Source: an uncultured Marvinbryantia sp. (GTDB taxonomy: Bacteria > Bacillota > Clostridia > Lachnospirales > Lachnospiraceae). From it: a stretch of 64,000 bases of DNA. Shown in pieces: positions 16,264 through 24,467 of the stretch. Position 1 is the first letter of the stretch. Each line of letters opens with the position of its first letter. The stretch spans positions 62,001-126,000 of the forward strand of contig NZ_CAJKOX010000002.1 of NCBI RefSeq assembly GCF_905201705.1. The letters are read 5' to 3'. Under the pieces are notes generated by a model. That model worked only from the letters and a program-made list of their open reading frames with translations. It did not search any database and was not told the DNA's origin. The position numbers and the translations under genes were made by a program.

Positions 16264-16303
16264 GACTCTGTTTATGATTAGCGTGCAAAGAAAGAAGGGA
16301 GTC

Positions 16304-17215
16304 ATGGCTATTACGAAGAAAATAAAAAAACGCGGGAGATATAAAAAGAAAGAGCAGATCGTGGGTATGCTGTTTGCCGCCCCGATTATCCTGAAATATC
16401 TGATTTTCATGATCGGACCGATGCTGATGAGCCTTTATTACAGCTTCACAGATTACCGGGTTATTGGAGAGACCCACTGGGTGGGATTAAAAAATTATCA
16501 GGATCTGCTGACAAATGCGGATACGTTTACCTATAACTCTTTTAAAGTCACAGTGATTTATGTGATTTTATATGTGACCTTTACAAATGTGCTGGCGTAT
16601 ATACTGGCATCGGCCATGGTAAAAAAATTGAAATTCCGAACACTGTTCCGAACGATATTTTATATTCCGTCCGTTTTTCCGGTAATTGCGTCGTGTTTCA
16701 TCTTTGCATGGCTGTTAAGCCCGGATATGGGCGTGGTAAACTGGGTCATCAAATCTCTGGGAGGAACGGCGCAGAAGTTTTTGACCAGTACATCACAGGT
16801 ACTGCCTACCCTGGCGGTTATGAGTATGTGGTGGAGCGGCATGACCATGATGATCTATCTTGCAGGTCTGCAGGAAATACCGGGAGAGCTTTATGAAGCG
16901 TTTAAGGTGGATGGAGGAACCAGGCTCCAGGCGCATTTTAAAGTAACGATCCCTATGCTGACGCCGACGATTCTGGTAAATCTGATCAATACGATTATTT
17001 CGGGATTCCAGATTTTTACCCAGGCGGACATTATGACAAAGGGAGGACCAAGCAATGCGTCGAACTTTGTAGTTTATTATCTGTACAAAGAGGCATTTGG
17101 TTCGTTTCGCTTCGGAAAGGCAAGCGCCATTTCCTGGCTGTTGTTTATTGTGATTTTTGCTGTGGTTGCCCTTATTTTTGGAAGCTCAAAAAAATGGGTT
17201 CACTATTCAGATTAG
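16304..17215 (+). CDS. Sugar ABC transporter permease (MalF type)
   Basis: A 303-residue membrane protein with six predicted helices and a very basic N-terminus. The coupling motif is ELYEAFKVDGGTRLQAHFKVTIPML, the EAA loop that contacts the ATPase. ATG 16304 lies just after GAAGGGAG; an ATG at 16274 lacks a site. No ATPase gene is in this operon, so a shared MsmK/UgpC-type ATPase encoded elsewhere must energise it. Confidence 0.92.
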   Translation: MAITKKIKKRGRYKKKEQIVGMLFAAPIILKYLIFMIGPMLMSLYYSFTDYRVIGETHWVGLKNYQDLLTNADTFTYNSFKVTVIYVILYVTFTNVLAYILASAMVKKLKFRTLFRTIFYIPSVFPVIASCFIFAWLLSPDMGVVNWVIKSLGGTAQKFLTSTSQVLPTLAVMSMWWSGMTMMIYLAGLQEIPGELYEAFKVDGGTRLQAHFKVTIPMLTPTILVNLINTIISGFQIFTQADIMTKGGPSNASNFVVYYLYKEAFGSFRFGKASAISWLLFIVIFAVVALIFGSSKKWVHYSD

Positions 17216-17227
17216 GGAGGGACATGT

Positions 17228-18055
17228 ATGAGAAACGAGAAAGTAACGGCAGTGGAGTACATTTTACTGACGCTTCTGGCTTTTGTGTTTATTTTTCCTA
17301 TTTTCTGGATGGTAAAAACCTCATTGAGCCCGGCAACGGAAGTATTATCGGTAGTCCCGAAGTTTATTCCCAGCAGGCTGGCGTGGGAGAATTATATTGT
17401 TCCCTTTGAGCGGATCCATCTGCTTCGGGAATATGCCAACACCATCATTATCGTAGGTTTGTCTATGATCGGTATTGTGTTTGTGGCGCCTATGTGTGCA
17501 TACAGCTTTGCGAGACTGGAGTGGGTAGGCCGCGACACAGTATTTATGATCCTGCTGACCGGAATCATCCTGCCGCCGGCAGTTACTCTAATTCCCACCT
17601 TCATCGGCTGGTCCAATGTGGGGTTGTCTCACAGCTATGCGCCGTTGATCGTGCCAAATATCATGGGTGGAGGTGTGTTTGATATCTTTCTTTTGCGGCA
17701 GTATTTCAAGAGTCTGCCGAAAGAGCTGGGAGAGTCTGCGAGAATTGACGGAGCCGGATATCTGCAGGAATATTTCCTGGTGTATCTGCCCCTGGCAAAA
17801 TCCGGGGTAATAGTGGTAGGGCTTTTTGGATTCTTTTATCTGTGGAACGATTATCTGAATCCGCTGGTTTATATTAACAAGGAGGCTAACTATACGCTGG
17901 CGCTGGGGCTTCGTGAATTTATCGGAAGCTATACGGCTCAGTGGAATTATCTGATGGCTGCGGCAACCCTGATCGCACTCCCCTGTATTGTACTGTACGC
18001 CGTCGGTCAGAAGTATATTGTAGAGGGAATTTCGACTTCAGGTCTGAAGGGATAA
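17228..18055 (+). CDS. Sugar ABC transporter permease (MalG type)
   Basis: A 275-residue permease with six helices and the EAA loop ELGESARIDGAGYLQEYFLVYLPL. It follows the MalF-type gene by 12 bases and completes the membrane part of the importer. The C-terminus IVEGISTSGLKG is typical for the family. Confidence 0.93.
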   Translation: MRNEKVTAVEYILLTLLAFVFIFPIFWMVKTSLSPATEVLSVVPKFIPSRLAWENYIVPFERIHLLREYANTIIIVGLSMIGIVFVAPMCAYSFARLEWVGRDTVFMILLTGIILPPAVTLIPTFIGWSNVGLSHSYAPLIVPNIMGGGVFDIFLLRQYFKSLPKELGESARIDGAGYLQEYFLVYLPLAKSGVIVVGLFGFFYLWNDYLNPLVYINKEANYTLALGLREFIGSYTAQWNYLMAAATLIALPCIVLYAVGQKYIVEGISTSGLKG

Positions 18056-18068
18056 GGAAGGTGAAAGG

Positions 18069-19043
18069 ATGTTATATCAAACATTGGGAAAGACTGGATG
18101 GAAGGTATCTAAGGCGGCCCTGGGTGGCTGGGCGCCGGACAGAAGCGTCTGGTCGGCGGAACACGACGCGCTGTTTCAGCGCGGGGTGGACATTGCGCTG
18201 GAAGAGGGGATCAACTTTTTTGATACGGCGGAGTGTTATGGAGACGGCTACTCGGAGACGCTTCTGGGCAAGGCTCTGGGCGGCAGAAGAAAAGATGTGT
18301 ATATTGCCAGCAAGGTATGGTATGACCATCTGAAAAAGGAAGATACGATACAGGCCTGTGAGAACAGTCTGAAACGTCTGGGCACGGATTATCTGGATGT
18401 ATATTACATTCATTATCCGGATCCGAAGGGGATTATTCCGGTGGAGGAAACCATGGAAGCCATGCTTTCCTTAAAAGAGCGGGGGCTGATCCGTACCATC
18501 GGGGTATCAAATTTTACCTTGGAGCAGATGAAGAGGGTCTGCGCCATGGGCAGAGTGGATGTGACCCAGCCGGGCTACAGTCTTCTGTGGCGGACGATCG
18601 ATAAAGAAATAAAGCCCTACTGTCTGGAAAACGAGATTTCAATCGTGCCCTATAGCCCGACAGCTACGGGAATCTTAACCGGAAAGTACGATAAATCCTT
18701 TAAGCTTCCGGAAAATGACGACCGGGCAGGCACATTCCTGTATGAGGAGAAATACTTCCCTGTTTGCGTGGAGCTTGCAGATAAGCTGAAACCAGTAGCG
18801 GCGAAATATGAAGTGACCTGCGGACAGCTTGCGATCAACTGGCTGAATTACCAGGAAGGCATTACCTCTATCCTGATGGGAGGAAAAACGCCGGAACAGA
18901 TACAGCAGAATATTAACAGCTTCATGTTTGAGATCGAAAAAGATGATTTAACATATCTGGATGAGATTTCCAGAGAGGCAACTGAAAAATTACCGTATTG
19001 GACAGCCTTTTTCAGAGATCTGGGGCTGCCGATGGAAAAGTAA
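18069..19043 (+). CDS. Aldo/keto reductase
   Basis: A 324-residue NAD(P)H-dependent oxidoreductase with the TIM-barrel AKR fold. The catalytic tetrad is visible: Asp in FFDTAECYG, Tyr in the same motif, Lys in IASKVWY and His in VYYIHYPD. VGVSNFTLEQMK-type and PYSPTATGILTGKY segments match the family. It starts 13 bases after the permease gene, so it belongs to the operon. A likely job is reduction or oxidation at a carbonyl/hydroxyl of the imported sugar or sugar alcohol, for example between a tetritol or tetrose and a keto form; the substrate is inferred from the DhaK/RpiB/TPI genes downstream. Confidence 0.9.
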   Translation: MLYQTLGKTGWKVSKAALGGWAPDRSVWSAEHDALFQRGVDIALEEGINFFDTAECYGDGYSETLLGKALGGRRKDVYIASKVWYDHLKKEDTIQACENSLKRLGTDYLDVYYIHYPDPKGIIPVEETMEAMLSLKERGLIRTIGVSNFTLEQMKRVCAMGRVDVTQPGYSLLWRTIDKEIKPYCLENEISIVPYSPTATGILTGKYDKSFKLPENDDRAGTFLYEEKYFPVCVELADKLKPVAAKYEVTCGQLAINWLNYQEGITSILMGGKTPEQIQQNINSFMFEIEKDDLTYLDEISREATEKLPYWTAFFRDLGLPMEK

Positions 19044-19068
19044 ACAATCAAAAAAGGAGGAAAATATA

Positions 19069-19584
19069 ATGAACAAAATGGATACAAGTATTGTCTGGCA
19101 GATCGGTGTAGTTGTCCGCGATGTGGAAGAGGCGGCAAAAAAAGTGCAGGAGATATTTGGCTTTGCACATCAGGCAGAGGTTGGTCTGAACGGAACTGTT
19201 GTATATGACGGTGCGGACGTCACTTACATGGGACAGAAGGTGGACGGAAACTTCAAGGGGGCTTTTTATGATTTTGGATCGGTACAGATTGAGTTTATGT
19301 CTCCGGCTGATGACGGTCCCAGCGTATGGAAAGATTATCTTAAGGAGCATGGACCGGGAATCCATCATGTGGCATGGAAGGTGGCAGACAACGACAAAAC
19401 CCAGGAGTATCTGGAGAGTAAGGGGCTGAAGATGATGCAGAGAGGAAGCTGGCCTACCGGAAGCTACGCATATTATGACGGTCTTGAAAGCATGGGATTA
19501 ATTATCGAAACATTGGAGTTTGATGACGAGAGAAAAAGCGGAGAAGCGCTGGTAGAGAAGTGGTATGAGAGAAAGAATGACTGA
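19069..19584 (+). CDS. VOC-superfamily (glyoxalase/epimerase-like) protein
   Basis: A 171-residue metal-dependent VOC protein. WQIGVVVRDVEEAAKKVQEIFG begins the first betaalphabetabetabeta module and GIHHVAWKVADNDKTQEYLESKG the second; candidate metal ligands are Gln in WQIG, Glu in VQIEFM, His in GIHHVAW and Glu in LIIETLEF. The fold is shared by methylmalonyl-CoA epimerases, glyoxalase I and some sugar-acid epimerases. ATG 19069 follows AGGAGG, 25 bases after the reductase. Its presence in a carbohydrate operon suggests an isomerase or epimerase acting on a keto sugar. Confidence 0.82.
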   Translation: MNKMDTSIVWQIGVVVRDVEEAAKKVQEIFGFAHQAEVGLNGTVVYDGADVTYMGQKVDGNFKGAFYDFGSVQIEFMSPADDGPSVWKDYLKEHGPGIHHVAWKVADNDKTQEYLESKGLKMMQRGSWPTGSYAYYDGLESMGLIIETLEFDDERKSGEALVEKWYERKND

Positions 19585-19607
19585 TTATTAACGCTAAAGG
19601 ATGTGGT

Positions 19608-21140
19608 GTGTTGAAAATGACAAATATTTATGTAAACTTAAATGTACCCCGCGGAGAGGTGGATCCGAAAATTTTCGGACATTTCTGTGAACATGCATTT
19701 GGAAATATTTACGGCGGCTATTATGATCCGGGTAATCCAAATGCAGACGCTGATGGATTCCGCCTGGACGTAATTGAGGCGCTGAAAGAAGTGGCACCTA
19801 CGATCATGCGTTATCCGGGAGGAAATTTTGTTTCCAATTATCACTGGGAAGATGGCATCGGACCAAAAGAAAACCGGAAGAAGGTATTTGAGTATGCCTG
19901 GCTGACAGAGGAGAGCAATCAGTTCGGTACAGCAGACTTTATTGAAATTTGCAGAAGAGTAGGAGCAGAGCCGCTGATCTGCGTTAATATGGGAACGGGA
20001 ACCATTGAAGAAGCCATGCACTGGATCGAATACTGTAACGGAACCGGAGATACTTACTATGCAAACCTGCGCAGAAGCCATGGCTATGAAGAACCGTTCG
20101 GCGTAAAATACTGGGGGTTGGGAAATGAAAGCTACGGTCCCTGGCAGATGAACAATTATACAGCCGAGGAGTATGCGGATAAGGCCTTCCAGTTTGCCAA
20201 AGCTCTTAAATGGGTAGATCCGACTATTAAACTGGTGGCCTGCGGCTATGAGCAGATTACTGACTGGAATGTGACGGTTGTAAAAAAGCTCTGGCAGATG
20301 ATCGACTATATTTCTGCACATCATTACTCCTGCGTGTGGGGACCTTTTAATCAGGAAAATTACCTGGAAACGATGTGTATCGGCGATTATATGGAAAAGC
20401 TCCATAAGATGACCTGTTCAGCTATCACTGCGGGAATGAATGATACCGCTTCTTCCATTAAAGTTGCATGGGATGAATGGAATTTCAATGGATGGGCCCT
20501 GGAAAACGCAGAGGACGATAAGGCCTACACGCTGCAGAACGCGCTGGTAACGGCTCTAATTTTAAACATGTTTATCCGGAACGGTGAGACCATCGGCATG
20601 GCAAACTATTCTACCTTTGTAAACATTACGGGAGCGTTATCTGTTACAGAACAGGGCATTGTAAGGCGCGCACAGTTCCCGGTATTTGAGCTGCTGCGTC
20701 ATCAGACAGGAAAACAGATTTATCAGGCGGACGTGGTGGGCGAATCCTATTCCGTAAAGCTTCCGCAAAGCCAGAAAATCGGCCGGGAGAAGATCAGCAT
20801 TGACCTTCTGGAGCTGTTCTCCGGAAATGACGGAGACAATCACAGAAGCAGCTATGTGGACGCGGCGGTAACGGGAGATGAGGATGGAACCATTTATGTT
20901 TCCCTGGTAAATAAACATCCGGAGGAGGACATGGAAGTATCCCTGCATTTCTTCTGGGAAAAGGAAGTGACTTCTCTGGAAGGCTATACGATTTATGCAG
21001 AAGAGATAGACGCAGCCAACACTGCCGACCGGCCTGACACAATTAAGGTGCAAAAGCTGGATAGTGCAGCTACAAAAGAAAACCGCTGTGACATCGTTTT
21101 AAAGAAGCATTCCATAAATGTACTGAAATTTAAAAAATAA
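19608..21140 (+). CDS. abfA: Alpha-N-arabinofuranosidase, GH51
   Basis: A 510-residue cytoplasmic enzyme that releases terminal alpha-L-arabinofuranose from short oligosaccharides. The acid/base Glu lies in WGLGNESYG and the nucleophile Glu in WDEWNFNGW; VDPKIFGHFCEHAFGNIYGG and MRYPGGNFVSNYHWEDGIGP are GH51 hallmarks, and a C-terminal beta domain ends SINVLKFKK. No signal peptide, so it acts on imported material. The GTG at 19608 (7 bases after AAAGG) is the best start, with TTG 19611 possible. It is embedded between the VOC gene and dhaK in the LacI operon, yet no arabinose isomerase, ribulokinase or epimerase gene is nearby. Confidence 0.93.
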   Translation: MLKMTNIYVNLNVPRGEVDPKIFGHFCEHAFGNIYGGYYDPGNPNADADGFRLDVIEALKEVAPTIMRYPGGNFVSNYHWEDGIGPKENRKKVFEYAWLTEESNQFGTADFIEICRRVGAEPLICVNMGTGTIEEAMHWIEYCNGTGDTYYANLRRSHGYEEPFGVKYWGLGNESYGPWQMNNYTAEEYADKAFQFAKALKWVDPTIKLVACGYEQITDWNVTVVKKLWQMIDYISAHHYSCVWGPFNQENYLETMCIGDYMEKLHKMTCSAITAGMNDTASSIKVAWDEWNFNGWALENAEDDKAYTLQNALVTALILNMFIRNGETIGMANYSTFVNITGALSVTEQGIVRRAQFPVFELLRHQTGKQIYQADVVGESYSVKLPQSQKIGREKISIDLLELFSGNDGDNHRSSYVDAAVTGDEDGTIYVSLVNKHPEEDMEVSLHFFWEKEVTSLEGYTIYAEEIDAANTADRPDTIKVQKLDSAATKENRCDIVLKKHSINVLKFKK

Positions 21141-21142
21141 GT

Positions 21143-21182
21143 CACAGGACGGGCGGGGCTGTGAAAACAGTACCCGCCTGTG
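21143..21182 (+). promoter_or_regulatory. Intercistronic hairpin between GH51 gene and dhaK
   Basis: CACAGG-A-CGGG pairs with CCCGCCTGTG (21173-21182), and an inner CTGT-GAAA-ACAG stem-loop caps it. No T run follows. Like the hairpin at 16218 it splits the operon into segments that could have different mRNA stability. Confidence 0.5.
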
Positions 21183-21210
21183 CTGACTGGTCATAAAGGA
21201 GGAGAGGGAT

Positions 21211-22203
21211 TTGAAAAAGATGATAAACGACCCTGCAAACGTGCCTGCAGAGACGATTCAGGGCTTTGTGCAGACCTTCCCGGAGCGCTACGTTCAGGTG
21301 AAAGGCGTGAAGGGCGTGCGGGTAAAGGATGTGAAGGATAAGGTGGCGCTTGTGATCGGCGGGGGAAGCGGACATGAACCCATGTATGGGATGTTCGTGG
21401 GAGAGAATCTGGCGGATGCCAGCGCTAACGGCAACATTTTTGCATCGCCGGATCCAAACACCATTATGCAGACAGTTTTGGAGGTGGAGCGCCGGAAGGG
21501 CGTGTTATTTGTCTACGGCAATTACAGCGGGGATAATCTGAACTTTGATATGGCCAGTGAGCTTCTGGAGAATATGGATATTTCCTGCAGAACCGTCCGG
21601 GTATGGGATGATGTGGCATCTGCTTCCAGAGAGCGGATCACCGACCGAAGAGGAATTGCCGGGGCAGTCATGGTAATTAAAGTAGCCGGGGCTGCAGCCG
21701 GAGCGGGACTGGATCTGGATGAGACCTGCCGTGTGGCTCAAAAGGCCAGAGACAATACATTCAGCATTGGCGTAGCCCTGTCCGGCGGTACGATACCGGG
21801 AGAGAGAAAACCGGCTTTTTCTTTACCGGACAATGAAATTGAATTTGGGATGGGGGTTCACGGGGAGCCGGGAATCCGGCGCATGGAAATGAAGACGGCG
21901 GATGAGATCGTGGATATCCTGCTGGAAAAGCTTCTGGAAGAATCGGGGATCCAAAAGGGAGAAGAGGTCTGCACCTTAATCAATGGTCTTGGCTCTACTA
22001 CGCTTGCGGAGCTGTATATTTTAAACCGGAGATTGATTCAAAGATTGTCAGAAAAAGAAATCATCGTACATCATATGGATGTAAATTCCTATATTACCTG
22101 TCAGGAAATGGCGGGAGCCTCTATCAGCCTTATGCGTATGGATGAGGAACTGAAAAAATACTATGATGCTCCCTGCTATAGTCCTTATTATTTAAAAAAA
22201 TAA
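21211..22203 (+). CDS. dhaK: Dihydroxyacetone kinase DhaK subunit (erythrulose kinase candidate)
   Basis: The 330-residue substrate-binding half of a DhaK-DhaL kinase. It holds a ketose covalently through a His, seen here in MGVHGEPGI, and has GGGSGHEPMYGMFVG for the phosphate region. The TTG start at 21211 lies 7 bases after AGGAGG. DhaL follows after 12 bases. The substrate could be dihydroxyacetone, but an RpiB-like and a TPI-like isomerase downstream point to a tetrulose such as L- or D-erythrulose. No dhaM is present, so the phosphate donor is unclear. Confidence 0.93.
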   Translation: MKKMINDPANVPAETIQGFVQTFPERYVQVKGVKGVRVKDVKDKVALVIGGGSGHEPMYGMFVGENLADASANGNIFASPDPNTIMQTVLEVERRKGVLFVYGNYSGDNLNFDMASELLENMDISCRTVRVWDDVASASRERITDRRGIAGAVMVIKVAGAAAGAGLDLDETCRVAQKARDNTFSIGVALSGGTIPGERKPAFSLPDNEIEFGMGVHGEPGIRRMEMKTADEIVDILLEKLLEESGIQKGEEVCTLINGLGSTTLAELYILNRRLIQRLSEKEIIVHHMDVNSYITCQEMAGASISLMRMDEELKKYYDAPCYSPYYLKK

Positions 22204-22215
22204 GGGGGAGTGTAA

Positions 22216-22860
22216 ATGAATATCATACATACGCCGCAAATGAAAGACATGATTTTGTTTATGGCGGAACGGATCATAGAAAGCAAACCTCTGCTTACCG
22301 AGGTCGACTCCAGAATCGGGGACGGGGATCATGGTATTGGCATGGCAGTTGGGTTTACAGCGGTAAAAGAAAAATTGGCAGGAGAAGAATACTCTGATAT
22401 TAACCAGCTTTTCCGCCAGACTGGCATGGCAATGCTTGGCTCTATGGGAGGAGCTTCCGGTGTAATTTTCAGCTCTGTTTTTCTGGGAGCGGTAAAAGGC
22501 ATGGAAGTAAAAGAATGCGTCGACACAAAAGAGTTTGCACAGATGATGCGAAAAGGCCTGGATACAGTAAAACAGAGAGGCGGAGCACAGCCGGGGGATA
22601 AGACGATGGTAGATGCACTGGAACCCGCCTGCGATGCAATGGACAGCTGCGAGGGGACTTCCTTCGGGGAGCTTTTCCAGCGTGCATTTGACGCGGCAAA
22701 AAAGGGTGTGGAAGCTACCAAAAACTATCCGGCAAAATTTGGCCGGGCAAAATGTCTGATGGAACGCGCGATCGGATTTCAGGATGCGGGGGCAACTTCA
22801 GTCATGCTGATGTTTGGTGCGTTTCTGGAATGGGTAAAAAAGGAGAAAGCAAACGAATGA
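22216..22860 (+). CDS. dhaL: Dihydroxyacetone kinase DhaL subunit
   Basis: The 214-residue nucleotide-binding subunit, all-helical barrel. The Asp residues of DSRIGDGDHGIGMA chelate the two Mg ions, and GSMGGASG and RGGAQPGDKTMVDAL complete the ADP site. In PTS-linked kinases DhaL keeps ADP bound and is rephosphorylated by DhaM; without DhaM here it may exchange with ATP or use a DhaM encoded elsewhere. Its stop overlaps the start of the next gene (ATGA). Confidence 0.93.
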   Translation: MNIIHTPQMKDMILFMAERIIESKPLLTEVDSRIGDGDHGIGMAVGFTAVKEKLAGEEYSDINQLFRQTGMAMLGSMGGASGVIFSSVFLGAVKGMEVKECVDTKEFAQMMRKGLDTVKQRGGAQPGDKTMVDALEPACDAMDSCEGTSFGELFQRAFDAAKKGVEATKNYPAKFGRAKCLMERAIGFQDAGATSVMLMFGAFLEWVKKEKANE

Positions 22861-23330
22861 AAAAGATTGTGATTGGCTGCGATAACGCAGCAGTGGATCT
22901 GAAACAGACGATCATTGCGTTCCTGAAGGCAAAGGGATATGAGGTGGAAAACATAGGCTGCGACAGCATCCTTGATAACACGTATTATCCCTATATTGCA
23001 GAAAAGCTCTGCAATAAAATAATTGAAAGCAATTATGAAAAAGAAGGGATTTTAATTTGCGGGACAGGGATCGGTATGGCTATGACGGCAAATAAATTTC
23101 CAGGGATCCGGGCGGCAGTCTGCCACGATAATTATTCTGCGGAGCGGGCAAAACTGAGTAACGATGCGAACGTGCTCTGCATGGGCGCCAGGATCATCGG
23201 ACCGGAACTGGCAAAGAAGGTGACTGCCGAGTGGCTGTCTCTGGAATTTGTAGATGGTAATTCTACGCCAAAGGTAAATGCTATCCGGGAGCTGGAAGAG
23301 CGCAATATGGCGGCATTTTCAAAGGTCTGA
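22857..23330 (+). CDS. rpiB: RpiB/LacAB-family sugar-phosphate isomerase
   Basis: A 157-residue aldose-ketose isomerase. CGTGIGMAMTANKFPGIRAAVCHDNYSAERAKLSNDANVL covers the phosphate and active-site loops; the Cys of CGTG is the usual catalytic base. ATG 22857 overlaps the dhaL stop, with AAGGAG upstream. Canonical members interconvert ribose-5- and ribulose-5-phosphate; relatives in erythritol and erythrulose pathways (EryI, DerI) convert D-erythrulose-4-phosphate to D-erythrose-4-phosphate. The neighbours favour the second role. Confidence 0.9.
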   Translation: MKKIVIGCDNAAVDLKQTIIAFLKAKGYEVENIGCDSILDNTYYPYIAEKLCNKIIESNYEKEGILICGTGIGMAMTANKFPGIRAAVCHDNYSAERAKLSNDANVLCMGARIIGPELAKKVTAEWLSLEFVDGNSTPKVNAIRELEERNMAAFSKV

Positions 23331-23349
23331 GGAAAGGACGTGGTGATCT

Positions 23350-24114
23350 GTGAAGCGGTTTTTGCTTGGGACGAACTGGAAGATGCACAAAACCTTTGAT
23401 GAGGCAGAGGCGTATCTTAAAAAAGTGCGTATACTGGCGGCAGACGCTCCGGCTTTTCAGTTTTTTATGATACCGCCTTTTACGCACCTGCAGATGGCAA
23501 AGGAAGCCATAAAAGATACCGACATTTTGCTGGGCGCCCAGAATCTGCACTGGGAGGAGGAGGGCAATTATACAGGGGAGATCTCTCCGGTCTGGCTGCA
23601 GGAAATCGGTGTGCAGATTGCGGAGCTCGGTCATTCGGAGAGACGTCAGTATTATAATGAGAATGACGCGGATCTGAATAAAAAAGTGAAGGCGGCTCTG
23701 AAATTTAAGATGACGCCGCTGCTCTGTGTGGGAGAGCGTGCCGGGGACAAACAATTTCAAGTGACCCCGGAGGTCATACGGCGGCAGATAAAAATGGCAT
23801 TCTTTGATGTGAGTGTACAGCAGAGCCAGAGACTCTGGGTTGCGTATGAACCCACCTGGGCTATCGGCCCTTCCGGAACGCCAGCTTCTGCAGAGTATGT
23901 GGAGTATGTGCATGAGATCATACGGGAACAGCTTTTAGAGCTTTTTGGAGAAAACGGAAACAAAATTCCGGTTCTCTACGGCGGCAGTGTAAATCCGCAA
24001 AACTGTGTGCAGCTGGCAAACTGTAAAAATGTAGACGGTTTGTTTATCGGCAGGGCTGCCTGGGATATTGCGAGCTTTACATGTATTGTGGAGCTGCTGA
24101 AAGGAATAGAATAG
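23350..24114 (+). CDS. tpiA: Triosephosphate-isomerase-family protein (tetrulose-phosphate isomerase candidate)
   Basis: A 254-residue TIM barrel with the three catalytic residues of triosephosphate isomerase: Lys in GTNWKMHK, His in ELGHSERR and Glu in YEPTWAIG; the phosphate loop is YGGSVNP. The GTG start at 23350 follows AGGAAAGGA. A residue pattern WKMHKTFDEA after the Lys, and GAQNLHWEEEGNYTGEISP, recall the TPI-like enzymes of erythritol/erythrulose operons (EryH, LerI), which isomerise L-erythrulose-1-phosphate. An ordinary tpiA normally sits with gap-pgk, not in a sugar operon. It is the last gene before a terminator. Confidence 0.88.
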   Translation: MKRFLLGTNWKMHKTFDEAEAYLKKVRILAADAPAFQFFMIPPFTHLQMAKEAIKDTDILLGAQNLHWEEEGNYTGEISPVWLQEIGVQIAELGHSERRQYYNENDADLNKKVKAALKFKMTPLLCVGERAGDKQFQVTPEVIRRQIKMAFFDVSVQQSQRLWVAYEPTWAIGPSGTPASAEYVEYVHEIIREQLLELFGENGNKIPVLYGGSVNPQNCVQLANCKNVDGLFIGRAAWDIASFTCIVELLKGIE

Positions 24115-24120
24115 TTTTAT

Positions 24121-24160
24121 AGCTGTTGTGAATCGCAATTGCGGTCATAGCAGCTTTTTT
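24121..24160 (+). terminator. Terminator of the tetrulose operon
   Basis: AGCTGTTGTGA pairs with TCATAGCAGCT (two G-U pairs), and six T residues follow. It lies 6 bases after the last stop codon. Confidence 0.75.
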
Positions 24161-24467
24161 CAATATTGTGCGGATATTTACTTCAAAAAAAATGTACCAA
24201 ATAATTGCACAGGGAATAAATGACAGCAAACAAAAAGAAAACTATTGAAATATACGAAAATACCCCATATAATACATTCATAAACAACAAATTACCGAAA
24301 ATACAGCGCTGTCATAAGGTAAAAATGTTTATTTTGAACAGAAATCGAGAATTCCGGTATATCTGTATAATGAATGAAAAAACACGAAAATTTCATCAAT
24401 ATAATACAGAAATATTGGAATAAATTAGAAATCAGATCAGAAAGTGCAAAGGAGGTAAATTAAAATC
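24161..24467 (+). other. AT-rich intergenic region before the second ABC operon
   Basis: About 300 bases without a convincing gene. It must hold the promoter of the operon that starts at 24468; TATAAT occurs at 24366-24371, with only a distant -35-like TTGAAC (24334-24339, 26-base gap). A 67-codon frame (24220-24423) follows AGGGA but has a biased, low-complexity composition and no recognised similarity. No regulator gene and no clear operator are visible. Confidence 0.5.

Noticed and set aside
24220..24423. 67-codon frame before the second binding-protein gene
   Set aside because: Although AGGGA precedes it, it is AT-driven, rich in Lys, Asn and Ile, and has no similarity; the space is needed for the promoter of the downstream operon.
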